A stretch of DNA of 64,000 nucleotides from Ustulina deusta (taxonomy: Eukaryota; Ascomycota; Sordariomycetes; Xylariales; Xylariaceae), in the NCBI GenBank assembly GCA_023159155.1, contig JAJNNX010000030.1:434001-498000 (forward strand). Reading direction: 5' to 3'. Each line of letters starts with the position of its first letter. Positions within the stretch are counted from its first letter, which is position 1. The notes beneath the pieces were generated by a model. It was not told where the DNA came from. It saw only the letters and a program-made list of their open reading frames with translations, and did not search any database. Below are positions 36,106 to 47,815 of the stretch, in pieces. The position numbers and the translations under genes are program-made.

Positions 36106-36635
36106 AGGCTTCTGGGCAATAGAAACGAATCGCGAGACCTCCTATTGCTCGCTAGTGTGTGCTCTACGCATCCTGGGGGGATTTAGTTAGGATGATCGAG
36201 GGAAAGGTCTAGGAGATCAAATTCCAAGATTTGGGCCTATCGGCTCGGGGTGCCAAAAAATGAAGCGGATGGTCGGCAAGCTTCGGACTGAAAACATCCT
36301 TGGATGAGTGAATGGTGATGGTGGTGGTGGGGAGCACACGCCGAATACCTAGCTCTTCTCAGCTCGACTTAAAGATTCTTGAGCGATGAGCGGATAGAAC
36401 TAGACACCCCGAGCCGAGAGGTTATGAAATTCATTGTGTGCTACCTAGCAGTCTTGCTAGAAAGTCGGTACATTCGCCACAGCGATATGGCGGGGAAATA
36501 TGGTATAACTCCACCGTTAACTAGCCCATGCATGCTATTTCGAAGTCTGCCCAAACTCATAAAGCATCTATTGTATCTCAATCCGTCGTTCAGGACATCA
36601 GACATCGGTTCCTGTCCTCTTTCACATGTATCCTC
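36106..36635. other. Convergent 3' spacer
   Basis: 3' ends of MTR2 (plus) and the NAT9-type gene (minus). It contains a short GTGATGGTGGTGGTGGG-type repeat near 36310. No gene. Confidence 0.5.
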
Positions 36636-37846
36636 TCATTTCTTCAACCGAGATCTATCATAAATACACTCTCTATACCCAAGACAACCAGCCTCATCCC
36701 CAGATCCAGCCCCTGAACCTGCAGCCATCCCTGCCACCGGGGAAAGGAAATCCGAAAGCACCATAGAAACCTCGTTGAAATAATTCGGGTCTCCATCCCG
36801 GCGGAAGCCCAACTTCTCAAACAAACGGATACTCCCTTTGTTATCGGCATTGATCTTCGCCACGAGTCTCTTCAGCCGGTAATTCGTACCAACAGCAGCA
36901 GCAGTAGCACCGATCTCCCCGTTTCCCCCCGCGGATAGGTTTCCGTTGTCTCGCGCAGCACTAGGCGCACCAGCGCCGCGGCCGTATTCGTCTAGTATAG
37001 CGCGGTGATTGGCCGCAAGAAACCGCAGGAACGCGCGCACGGCGGCCTCGCCGGATCCCTTGCGTCTGTGTTCCGGGGCTGCGATCATGATGTCTATTTC
37101 GCCCTTGACGTGTCTCTCGCTCTCCTCGCTATTATTGTTATTATTATTTTCTGCCCCCTCGTCGTTGTCATCATCATCATCATCAACATCATCAGGCGTC
37201 AAGAACAGATTCACGTCCCCCACCATGCGCGCCTCCACGTCGTCTTCGCCGGCGTCTGCTGACGATGTAATCATAGCCGGCTGGCATACGATGAATGTCA
37301 ACTTGTCGTGCGCCGTGCGCCACGACTGCTGGTTCTCGTACTCCTCGTCGAGAGTCAGGAGGTCCGAGGCTGTTGCCTCGCGGAGGTCCTGGATATAATA
37401 ATGATAAGCCTTAGGAGTAGGAATCGCTATTTGAATGGGTGTACGTAAAGTCCAGGCCGGAAAAGGGGAAAAGGGGAAAAAAGAAAAAGAAGAAAAAGAA
37501 AAGGACTTGTACACGGAGCCTGACTGAAAGAAGGGAAGGGGAGATATGATGGTGAATGTTGTTGAGAGAAAATGCAAAGGGGTGGAGGATGAGAGAAAAG
37601 AAGCTAGAATAAGCTAAGATGCAAATAAATGAAATCTCACCTCGTTTTGCATCCACTGGTGGTAACGTTCAACATGATGAGAGTCGTAAGGCACGAGGAG
37701 GATTTTGGAGGTAGAGACGGCTGGGTTGCGGATCGAAGTCAGTTACTTAATTAAACATGGGTCACGGTCGCGGCGAATCCTCACCACACGACATGGTGAG
37801 ATGAGTTATTCCGAAACGGCTTACCTAGATCCTCGTTAATCCTCAT
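36636..37846 (-). CDS. NAT9-type GNAT N-acetyltransferase
   Basis: GNAT-fold acetyltransferase related to NAT9. Exons 37825-37846, 37641-37720 and 36636-37388 give 855 nt (284 residues). The two 5' exons encode MRINEDLAVSTSKILLVPYD and SHHVERYHQWMQNE, which join to DLREATASDLLTLDEEYENQ in exon 3; this VPYxxHHVxxYHxWM start is characteristic of the family. The core has MVGDVNLFLTPDD, GEIDIMIAAPEHRRKGSGEAA (acetyl-CoA loop RRKGSG) and KRLVAKINADNKGSIRLFEK plus LGF. A low-complexity insert of Asp, Asn and Glu (about residues 116-140) comes from ATC/ATT trinucleotide repeats. The substrate of NAT9 proteins is not established. The gene's 5' flank holds a repeated T-run/GGCG motif. Confidence 0.88.
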
Positions 37847-38223
37847 TTTTAAAATAAAAATAAGATGCGAACTACTAGGTAGCGTGATACGGAAGTGAAC
37901 TGAGCTTGTACTTGATTTGCGGAGGGAGAGAAGTGGGGAGCTGTTTTTGGCGTTTTTGGCGTTTTTTTTTTTGGCGTTTTTTTTTTGGCGTGTCCCAGAA
38001 TCGACGTTGACATGTGAGCCGGACGAATGAAGAAATAAAGAAGCAACGACAGCATCGCTAGACGGTGGAATGGGAGACGTTTAATTTGTAATTCATAGGG
38101 TATTCTTCTGACTAGGTGATTTAATCTGAATTACATAGTCCTACATACAGCACCCGCTCTGGATGGCCTGATGTGTACTATCTTACACACTTTAATACAT
38201 TATTCTCCTTCTGTCTGGAATCC
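37847..38223. other. Spacer between the NAT9-type and MetRS genes
   Basis: Contains the NAT9-type promoter with the GGCG/T-run repeat and the 3' end of the synthetase gene. No gene. Confidence 0.5.
37943..37990 (-). repeat. Tandem T-run/GGCG repeat upstream of the NAT9-type gene
   Basis: Four units of five to ten T followed by GGCG lie in a row, about 100-145 bp upstream of the minus-strand start at 37846. Read on the minus strand the unit is CGCCAAAAA. Confidence 0.75.
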
Positions 38224-40097
38224 TCAGTCTTCGACGGGTATTATTGGGAAAAGGCTGTTTTTCGCTCCCGTGCCGAGGGGCACTAATGAAGTGCCATACG
38301 AATTATCAACATACAGTACGGCATCATCGAGGGTTCGTCTAGTAGGGCTGACGCCTAGTCTATCGAGAAGTTCCGAGGACTTCTCAGGAATAAAGGGTTG
38401 CAAAAGAATGCCCACGAGACGTAGCGACTCTGCGGTTAAGAACACGATCTGCTCGACAGCGACCGTATCGCCTTCCTTGCTCTTTTCCCACGGCGCTGCT
38501 TCGGAGATAAATCCGTTTGTCTATGCCATGTGTTCAGTAGTCGGTTCCGTAGCACATAGGAAGAGAAGCTGTACTGACCTCGAAAACAACTTCCATAATT
38601 TCTTTGAGTGCCCGACTGGGGTTCAGTGCCTTCATGTGACCATCCACTTTCTGGATGATTTGTTCTAAAAGTACCCGAAGATTATCTCCTAGTGGGGATA
38701 ATGTCGGAGCTTGCGTTTTTGTCATGTTTTCCACGGCCTGTCTTACGCTCCAGTTCTTCGGTCGCGTGACTCGGTTGAGTAGATTGCCCAATCCGCCTTG
38801 CAGCCCCTTTTTGTACTTTTCAACAATGGAGGTGTTATTGTAGTCGGCATCTCCAGAGATATGGCCGCTGTAGATCAAAAAGTACCGCATCGTATCCACG
38901 CCCCAGCGGTCCAGGGCAAAGAAAGGATTGACGACATTTCCGATCGACTTGGACATCTTCTGCTTGCTCATCAGCCAGTGGCCGTGGCTAAGTATCTGTT
39001 TCGGCAACGGGAGGTCCAATGCCATCAAAAAGGCAGGCCAGTATATACAGTGGAATCTGACGATGTCTTTGCCAACTACGTGAACATCAGCCGGCCACCC
39101 GCCAGTGCGCCCGGAGCCGTGCTGCCAGAAAGGATATCCCGTTGTGGTGATGTAGTTCACGAGAGCATCCAGCCAGACGTAGATGGTCTGACTCGGGTCA
39201 TCCGGCACGGCGATGCCCCAGTCCAGGCGACTGGCAGGGCGGGACACGGAAAGGTCCTCCAGGCTGTTCTCGACCCAGTCAATCACCTCGGCAAACCTGT
39301 TGCTTGGTACCACCCAGGCTGGGTTCTCTCGATAGAACTGCAGCAGCCTGTCACGGAAGGCGGTCAGGCGGAAATGGTAGTTCTTTTCCTCGGTCCACTC
39401 GACGGCATTCCCGGTCTCGACGGAGGCGATGAAGCTCTTGCCTGTCACAGGCGACACGCGCTTCTCGACCATGGTGTCGGGGTAGAAGGTCTCGTCGCTC
39501 ACGCAGTACCAACCCTCGTGCTTGTTCTCGTATATGTAGCCGCCGTCGCGCAAACGCGCCCAGAAATGCTCGACGGCATCGCGGTGCTCGGGGTCGGTGG
39601 TGCGGATGAAGTAGTCGTTGGCGATGTTGGCCTTCTTGGCGAGGGCCTTGAACGTCTCGGCGTTGGCGTCGCAGAGGGCCTTCGGGTGCAGATCCTGCAG
39701 CTCGGCAGCGCGCTGGACCTTCATGCCGTGCTCGTCGGTGCCGGTGCTCAGGTAGGCTGCTCGACCCTTGAGAAGCTCCCAGCGCTTGAAGACGTCGGCG
39801 ATGAGCATGGAATAGAGGTGGCCGACGTGGGGGGCTGCGGCGCTTAGCGACGCTCCTCACTTCCTACAGCCACAGCCACAGCACAACGGGACGTGTCTTA
39901 CCAGCATTGACATAGAAGATGGGGGTTGTCACGTAGTACGGCTTGTCGTTTTGCTGCGAGAGCTTGCTGCTGCTGCTGAAGCGCATCCGTGGCGCTCCAT
40001 GGGCTCTACAAGACGGGCATACCCAGCCATTGCGCCGGCCTGGCGCTGTTCGAAGTGCCGAAAGCCGCCGGCTAGAGGCTAGCATGAAGTGCTCCAT
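38224..40097 (-). CDS. MSM1: Mitochondrial methionyl-tRNA synthetase
   Basis: Charges mitochondrial tRNA-Met. Exons 39902-40097, 38579-39834 and 38224-38520 give 1749 nt (582 residues). The first 50 residues are rich in Arg/Ser/Ala without acidic residues (MLASSRRLSALRTAPGRR), fitting a mitochondrial presequence. The class I HIGH-type motif is rebuilt across intron 1 as [20 protein letters not shown]. The KMSKS loop is WLMSKQKMSKSIGN. Also typical are LSTGTDEHGMKVQRAA, EGWYCVSDETFYPD and the tryptophan-rich anticodon-binding part. The protein lacks the tRNA-binding C-terminal extension of cytosolic enzymes. The last exon begins TNGFISEAAPWEKSKEGD. Confidence 0.95.
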
Positions 40098-40840
40098 GCG
40101 GCATGCGTTGACCTGGCCCAGCGATGGTTGTCGTGGCTCTTTGGCCGAAGTTCGAATTTACCAGAGCTTACTTGCCTATCGTTTATCTTCAAAAAAACAT
40201 AGTAGTGCGCACATCTCTCCCCTGCACACAGTGTGCCCCACATCGCCACGGTATGGCGACGGTATGGGAGTCGGACTCCTACAGGTGCGTTCACTTCCAC
40301 ACTCAAAACCTATCCGCCCTCAGCAATGCCACTTGCTTATACTATCAATCGTCTGTATTCATCACGTCTCCCTCGCCCTTAGGCTGATTAAAATACATTC
40401 ATTCCATTTTACCGCCGCAGGGGATTGGTGGTCCTCTATAACTCCACACCATAGAGTTCAATGTCTGTCTCTAGCAGCATGGTAGGCAAGTGTAAAAAAT
40501 GCCCTGCTATTTCAAGCAAGACAGCGCCTTTTTTTCTGAACGGCTTCGTCGTCTCGAAAAGAGAACAAAGAAAAAAGAAAAAGAGTCGAATGCTCACTCG
40601 TACAACGCCTCATGTTACCTGCTACGGCGCGGACGAACATCCCCTTCTAATAACGCCTATGCTCAACCAATAGAAGCCATCTTTAAAGAGACTTGATCTC
40701 CATCGAGGTAGATCTCGACCATCTCTCCCACTTCCTCTCGGGGGAGAAGATAGATCGCTCTCCCGAGACTCAGAACTCTCCAGTGGCTCTCTCTAGCACA
40801 CTATTAACGATGGCACAAACTGTAGCGAGGTTACTGAACC
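40098..40840. other. Spacer between MetRS and RAD16
   Basis: The MetRS promoter and the RAD16 3' end; both genes are on the minus strand. No gene. Confidence 0.5.
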
Positions 40841-43800
40841 TCAAGTTCCTCGGAAAAGGAATGCAAGGTCGGCAGGAGTAAGAGATTCCATAGCGGCGTC
40901 ATCCGAGTTAATCGTCGAATGGATCATGTGAGTTTTCTTCTCCTGAAGAAGGACCATTCTGCTCTCCACCGAGTCCTCAATGCAGAGACGTGTAATTGTG
41001 CATGGACGAGTCTGACCAATGCGATGACAGCGGTCGGCCGATTGCCATTCCGCAGCCGGGTTCCACCACCTAAATGCGTAGTTAGCTAATGACGGGGCGA
41101 AGTACTTATAGCTACAAGCGAGAAAATGAACTTACGGGTCGACAATAAACACCTGCGAAGCCTCGGTTAAGTTTAATGCCACACCACCTGCCTTCAGAGA
41201 GACGAGGAAACACTCCACCTCGGATTTCTCCATAAAGTGTTTAATAGACGCTTGGCGTTGGGCGGGTGTCATGCTGCCATCCAACATGACCGTCGTGATT
41301 CCGGCCCGTCGGAGGCGCCACTCGATGAGTTGGAGCATCGTGGTAAACTGTGAGAAGATAATCGATTTATGGGACGCATTGTCAGATCTCAGTCTGTGGA
41401 GTTCGTGAACAAGCAACTCGATTTTGGACGATGATGTCCAGTTTTCCATCTTGATACGATTGATGATGGATGATTTCTTGACCAACAACTCGTCCTGCTC
41501 AATGCTTGGCTGCTCAAGATCAATAGACAGCGGGATATGGCATCGCGGACAGTCAGGCTCATCTTGCGAGGCGAGATAGCTCGTGACACACAGACGGCAG
41601 AAGTCATGCCTACATTTGGACCGAATCGCCTCCTCGGCGGGTTCGTCACAAATGCAGCAGACCAAAATATTCTGTCCGCCGTCCGCCGTCTTTTTGAGGA
41701 TAAGATCAGGATGATCGGCTACTTGGCGCATCTGCATGATTAATCCGAAAATGTTGGCGTAGTTGTTCAGGAGAACTCCCTGAGCCACATACGTGTTGAA
41801 TTGCCGTTCCGTGTTAGACATGATGCTGCCAGCAAAATCGTTCTCTTCTTCGCCGAAGAACTGCCGGTCTACATAGATCTCTTTAACGGGTAGTTCCATG
41901 ACATTGGTATGATCCTTTTTGAGGCGGCGCAGCATTACGCGATTGGTTAAGAGACGAAGTTTCCTGAAAGCCTCCCGGCCTGGGCCCTTATTGCCATGTT
42001 TCTGAATTGGGTTTAGAAGTTCTTGGTTGAAGACAGAGACATGTTGCATAGAATTATGTTGACCTGAAGCCGTGGTTAGTAGATGGAAAGTATGTTCAAA
42101 AATAAGGGGACTAACAGTGTCTGCATTTGCTATCTTCGTCCATGGACCACTCCAGTGTGGAGCATTCACATTCCTTGCAGAAATAGGAGGCATAGGGCGC
42201 AATTTCGAGGAACCGAATGAGTGAGAAGAACTCTCCAATGCGGTTTTGGAGCGGAGTTCCAGTCAAGCACCAGCGATATGTCACGTTCAAAGCGAAACAG
42301 GCTCTAGCTGTCATCGTAGTGCGCGTCTGTCCCGCACGGTCAGCTGCGACATCAGGGGAAACAAAAGAGCTTTGACTCACCTTGATACAATGGGCTTCGT
42401 CGAGAATTACGCGATGGAACCTGATCTGATGTATAGCGCTCTTCTGCTTGTACAGCCCATCCCGCCGCGCGATACCTTTCTCTTGCTTGCGGTACAGTGA
42501 CTCCAGACTGTTGTAGGACATGATGATGACATCAAATTTCTTCAGATCTTTGGCCGACATATTCTTGGCTTTAGCGTTTGTCCCATGGAAGACGATCGTC
42601 TTCAGCCTGTTCCCAGTGTAGGTGGCAATCTCGTCCTGCCACTGTCCTAGAGCAACGGGTGGAAGAAGTACCAACGTTGGGGCCTTGGCTGGGTAGTCGG
42701 ACATGATAAGGGACACAGCTTGGATCGTTTTCCCAAGACCCATCTCGTCCCCGAGCAAGCCGCCCTTCCATGGCGTCTGCTCCATTGCCTTCATCCATGC
42801 TAAGCCTTGAAGTTGAAAAGGCTTGAGTTGCAGAGAAATTGTGGTAGGTTGCGTGGCTGTACCCGCGTTCAGGTCTGGCATATTCTCGAGATCGCTCCAC
42901 ATCGTGAGGAGCACTGGATGATTATTCTCGAGTTTTTCTCTCTCTTTCCTAGTTCGCTTGTCACGGGCAGACATGGGATCAACGGGGGAGGCTGGTCTCC
43001 GGTTAGGACGTCTCAAGACAACCTCATCGTCGTTATCAGTGTCAGATGGAGGAACGACTGAAAGATTGTTGAAACTAGCATCTGACAACGAACCAAGCCC
43101 CTGATCATCATCCTGAACATCACTTTCAACAGCTGTGTTCAAAGCAGGTCTTCTTCTGGTAGTAATCTTGATTGTCGATATTTTTTGTCTTTTACGTGGC
43201 TGGACGAGGAGGAGATCGCTTTCAGAGTCACTAGCAATTGAAGACATATGAGCGCTTCGTTTGACGGCGATGTTAATACTGATTTCAGAAGCCTTCTGGT
43301 CCTCCTCACGCTGTAACTGGCGAGCAATGGCAGCACTAGCGGACTGATCCTCTCCATAAAGATCGTTATATTCATCTGAATCCTCATTATACGAGATGGC
43401 CGAACGATGCTGTCGCTTAGGCCGGATGATGGTGGACGGCCTGGGCGGTTTCACCGTTCTCTTAGCTGAGCCACCGTAGTTGTTATCGTCGATGTCATCG
43501 TCCGGAGGCAACTCGGGGAACTCAAGGGTAAGGCGACCTCGACGGGGACGCTTGGAAGAGTCAAGAATGGGCGCGGGGATATCGGGAATGCCTTTGGTGG
43601 GAGGAGCTGGTGTGACAGCATTGCTAGTGGCCGGGGTAGAATATTCACCATCCGAAGTATTGGTAAGCGGAGTGGGTGCTGAAGAAGTAGAGTCACTGCC
43701 ACCGGCGATGGGGATTGAGGTTTGATTCTTCCGCGGTCTGCCTCGGCCACGCCTGCGAGGGTCAAGAGGGATTTGCGCACTCTCTCGCTCGAGTTTCTGG

Positions 43801-43880
43801 GCAGCTTCGAGTTCATCCAGGGCCCTAGCAGCAGCTAAAGCATCAGCAACGCCGGTAGACCTTCTAGTTCGCGGCGGCAT
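40841..43880 (-). CDS. RAD16: DNA repair protein RAD16 (SNF2 ATPase with RING finger)
   Basis: SNF2-family ATPase that, with Rad7, acts in global-genome nucleotide excision repair of untranscribed DNA. Starts at 43880 ([17 protein letters not shown]) and ends at 40841. The N-terminal 320 residues are charged and low in complexity. ATPase motifs: [20 protein letters not shown] (Walker A), [12 protein letters not shown] (DEAH), [17 protein letters not shown] finger is inserted between the two helicase lobes: [20 protein letters not shown], then [11 protein letters not shown] and CPRCHIPL. Lobe 2 has [30 protein letters not shown] and, across the last intron, [20 protein letters not shown] with RIGQTRP. 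The end is [14 protein letters not shown]. Introns lie near 41075-41133, 42064-42116 and 42327-42380; the last is 54 nt, in frame and stop-free. The gene diverges from RAD7. Confidence 0.96.
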
Positions 43881-44877
43881 CGTGCACAAGCAGTAGAGGG
43901 GAAACGAGGTAATGAATAGAGTCAAGGATGGCGAAGAATGACTGTTGCGCGGGAAAAACAACGTGCGATTTTCATCGCACCTGAAAAACTGAAAGTTGGG
44001 ATGAGAAGTGGCAGAAGAATGAAGGTATTGGCCGGTTACGACCAGAAAGGAAAGTCGAAAGAAAAGGATAGATCAGAGTTGGGAAAACAGAGAGGGCTGA
44101 AGGATGAAAAATAAAAGAGGCTAACAGCCAGCTGTTGATGGCGGAACATAGGTTGTAGGTAGGTAGTACTTTGTTTTGTCAAAGAGATCGCACTAGAATA
44201 AGTAGGTACTTAGGTTACTAGGTATATCACCGAGCAGGCGCAAGGAGGGGTACCTAAGTAGCACCAGCTAACGCGCCCTTTTGGTACCCAAAGCGCGAAA
44301 TCACGTGATACAAATATGGAGGTAATTAGCGGCAAGAGCCAATCATGGGTCTTAAAAGTCAATTAAACCCCTGGAAGGATGGGAAAGCACCAGTGGGGTC
44401 GTTGCCAAGAAGAGTCTCTGCAAGCACTTTACACGCTATTTTACGCCCTATGGTGCTACTTTACGCGCTATAACGGTCCACACGCTGTAGCTGTAGTTTA
44501 GGTACCTAGGTACCCAGCTCTTGCCCTTTGCAACCGATTTGTCGCCATTCAACTAGGTATGTTGCGCCTCTTCATTGCCTGAGGACCTCGGTGCATTTTT
44601 GGCAGGATTGTTTGTTTTCTGCATCCTCATTTCCACTCATCCTCTATCTCCTATCTCTCATTTCTTCAGGTTCCCTTTTCACCAGGAGCACTTTTTCACC
44701 CCAACTCAAAGAACCTCTAGATACATTTGTATAAACAGACAGGCCTTGCCAGCCGCTCAGTTGACTGTGTAGTCAGTCTTTGTGCAGATTGCAGGATCTT
44801 GTACCGTCTGTCCTCTCTTCTGCCTCGTCTCCTCAAGCACTGTTCACAGGATTTCGCTCACTCACCGATCACAGATC
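43881..44877. promoter_or_regulatory. RAD16/RAD7 shared divergent promoter region
   Basis: About 1 kb separates the two start codons. It contains the palindrome TCACGTGA at 44301-44308 (CACGTG E-box, a Cbf1/bHLH-type site), AGGTACCT at 44500 and a 12-bp repeat at 44428-44471. The right half is probably RAD7 leader. Confidence 0.6.
44428..44471 (+). repeat. Three copies of TTTACRCSCTAT
   Basis: TTTACACGCTAT at 44428-44439, TTTACGCCCTAT at 44440-44451 (directly adjoining) and TTTACGCGCTAT at 44460-44471. A weaker fourth match, ACACGCTGTA, begins at 44480. The copies sit between RAD16 and RAD7. Confidence 0.8.
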
Positions 44878-46859
44878 ATGTGTGTCAAACTTCATTTTTC
44901 ATATTGTGTGTGTGTGAGCGAGAGACTAACCAACCGCCTTAGGAGTAACAATAATCCTAACCGGCGGTCCATCAGAGGGCCGCAGTCCGCCTTGACTGAT
45001 TTCTTGGCCTCTCAGAACATATCCGCAGCACGTATCCAAGCCGATGCGCGAGCTCGTCGAGCAGCTGCTCCAGCCACTCCTGCTTCAGACACCCCAGCCG
45101 CAGAAGAGTCTCAGCAGGCTGTAGAGGAAGAGGATGAGAGCGATGCCGTTGTTTCCGGCAGATCGGCCGCAACGACAGCTCGTCGAGCGAGGGATCAGAA
45201 GCGTAGGAAGCAACAGGAAGCTATTGCAAAGATCAAGAAGTCAAAGGCATACAAGAAACGAAAGCGTCCTGATTCGGAGTCCGACGACGATCTTGCCCTT
45301 GCTCTCTTTAAGGAGAAAATGATACCTCTGCCTGGCCAGATGAGCAATTGCGAGATTTGTGATAAACGCTTTACTGTCACACCATACACCCGCTCTGGAC
45401 CCAAGGGCGGCTTACTTTGCAATCCCTGTGGCCAAAAGCTTACTAAAGATGAAGATGCAAACAAGAAACAGAAAAAGAAGAGAGGTCCTGCGCCCAAAGG
45501 TGGTGCGGGTAGACGCAAGATGCAGAGTCGCATCTTGGATGGTACCTATGACGTTGGAGCCAAACCGTTAATGACTCTTTGTATTGAGACTTTGGCGAAA
45601 AACATTGACTTAGCTGACGACCTCGGCGATCTTCCACCGCTTGTCATTGATCGTATTGCAAGACTCCTTTCGAAGACTCGTCTTCTTGACTCTCACACCC
45701 TCAATCTCTTCCTCCAACCCCACCATGAAGCTCTCAACGTCTATGATGCTGCAAAGCTCAATTCAGATGACTTCATCAAAATATTCCAGTTGGTGCCACA
45801 GCTGAAAAGGCTGAAGCTGCGGAATGCTATCCAATTTACAGACAAGGTCATGCAATATCTCACTACCAGAAATAGAGCTCTTGAAAGCATCTACATCCAC
45901 GGAGCAAATCTTCTGACAGAGCAAATGTGGGCAGAGTTTCTGACGCAGAAAGGCCAGCATCTAAGGGGGTTGCAGGTCTACTACACTGACAAACATTTCG
46001 GCAATAAATCTGTCGACATAGTGTCGAGTGTGTGCCCTAACCTCACACGTTTAAAGATTTGTCACAACCAAGAGCTTTCTGATGAAGGTATTAAGTGCAC
46101 TGCTAAACTCGGCCAACTGGAGCACTTGAGTTTGCAGTCCATGAAGAAAACCACCACGGATGCCTACATTCATGTTATTCACGAGATCGGTCAACAGCTT
46201 CAGACATTTTCGATCAAGAAGGTGTCTGACGTTGACGATCGCTTGCTCGATGCTATTCATGAAAATTGTACCAACCTTTCTAAGCTACGCATTACCGACA
46301 GCGAATTCATGACTGATGCTGGTTTTGCCCGACTATTCCGAGGCTGGAAAAACAAACCACTCTCATTCCTCGATCTACAGAAGTGTCGCTATATCGATGC
46401 AAGCCGGCCCCGAGACAATGACCACATGGTCGGCCTCTGCTCGCAGGGCTTCGAAGCCTTGATGGAACATTCGGGCACAGGCCTGCGATACCTTAACATA
46501 CATGCTTGCCGACATATCTCTAGAGAGGCGTTCGAGAAGGTCTTTGCAAGTGATAAGCTCTATTCCCAGCTTCATTACATCGAGGTATCCTTCTGTGAGC
46601 ACGTCGACGACTTCGTTGTTGGCAGCATCTTCCGCAGCTGCCCAAATCTGAGGGAGGTGAATGTTTTTGGGTGCATGAAGGTAAGTTTGCATCTCATGAC
46701 GAGTAATTTGAAACCACAGTCCCCTTTTTGTGTTATATAAGTACTAAAGAAGCTGTTGTATAGGTCAAGGATGTCCGGGTGCCGAGAGGGAAAATCCTCG
46801 TTGGTGTCCCCAATGCAGTTGGCATGCGCATCGAAGGGGTAGATGACGGAAGTGATTAG
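44878..46859 (+). CDS. RAD7: DNA repair protein RAD7
   Basis: Leucine-rich-repeat partner of Rad16 in global-genome nucleotide excision repair. The main exon runs to 46680 and joins a last exon at 46764-46859, with VNVFGCMK running into VKDVRVPRGKILVGVPNAVG. Features in order: RGPQSALTDFLASQNISAAR; a basic bipartite stretch (AIAKIKKSKAYKKRKRPDSE); a treble-clef cysteine pair set (CEICDKRF ... CNPCGQKL); then LRRs from about residue 210 (LKRLKLRNAIQFTD, NLTRLKICHNQELSDEG, NLSKLRITDSEFMTDAG, LRYLNIHACRHISREA). The start is uncertain: 44878 is the only in-frame ATG upstream, but its first 20 residues are unlike the family. An intron end (ACTAAC then CTTAG, acceptor 44942) sits just before the conserved part, so a short upstream exon may replace them. 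Confidence 0.9.
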
Positions 46860-47815
46860 GAGTGATATTTATCTTGGCTGAAATTGGGTTTGGCCCTGTA
46901 CATCTACTTAGATTACAGCTGATCATAAGCCTTTGCTACAATCACGCTAACGATGACTTCGACTTTCTGAAGCAAGGGCTCAGATCAACATAGCTTGATA
47001 GCACAGCACGATACCAGTATCGGAATCACTAGTCTGTTGGCGGCCGCATAATTCGGATTTATCCCCTTGATAGAAGGCTTCCCAAACGCTTTTGGCTCCT
47101 TGGTTGGCTGTTATTCGTAAGGCTATGACGTATGAGAAAAAAAGGCAGTGAAGCGTGTTAGCTTGACAGCTCCTTGGTAGAAACTCAAGTATTCTTCGCC
47201 ATCTGAACCGGCCAGTAACATTTTGACAGAAAGACTTGCGTGGTTTCCGGGATTCAGCGCCTCACTGAGTAGCGAATCTACGTATGCTGATTAATCATTG
47301 CAACTTCTAACTCTAGCTGCTTTTTGCTAACAGCTACTCTTGAAAATTTATAACATGATTTAATCGCTACTAGCCGTCACTCAAATTGAGCGCGACAGTA
47401 AGTACGTAAGTCGGGTTGTTGAGAGACAGACCGGAGCGGGCCGCAGAAGGAGGAGTCATTGGAGGGACTCCGCTGCTCCCGCATGCCGGCGGCGAAATGG
47501 CGCCATCGAAATAACCCGCATGGCGTGTATGACTGGACCTAATGGGCTATGTCACACTCCCATCTTTCATAACTCCTCGGCCGACGATTGGAAGGACCGG
47601 AAACCTTACAACTCATAACATCGGGGAGAGTGTCTGTATAGCATCAAGCAAGATAGGGCTATTCCCTTCGTTACTCATATATATAATACACTTTTTACCT
47701 CGCGGCGGCATCATTTTATCCAGAACCCAAAACAAGAAAAGCAACCTCGTCTACATAGTCGTACTTCGTCCGGCGCGGCGGCAGTAGCAGCAGCGGAGTT
47801 GATAGATTGCTCACG
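46860..47815. other. Spacer between RAD7 and the flavin monooxygenase gene
   Basis: RAD7 3' end and monooxygenase promoter. No gene is seen; short AT-rich patches near 47330-47370. Confidence 0.5.
47678..47686 (+). promoter_or_regulatory. TATA box of the flavin monooxygenase gene
   Basis: TATATATAA, 130 bp upstream of the ATG at 47816. Position and sequence fit a fungal TATA element. Confidence 0.5.

Noticed and set aside
38798..39847. A 349-codon plus-strand open frame
   Set aside because: It lies wholly antisense to the conserved methionyl-tRNA synthetase exon, has no motif and reflects GC-rich codon positions.
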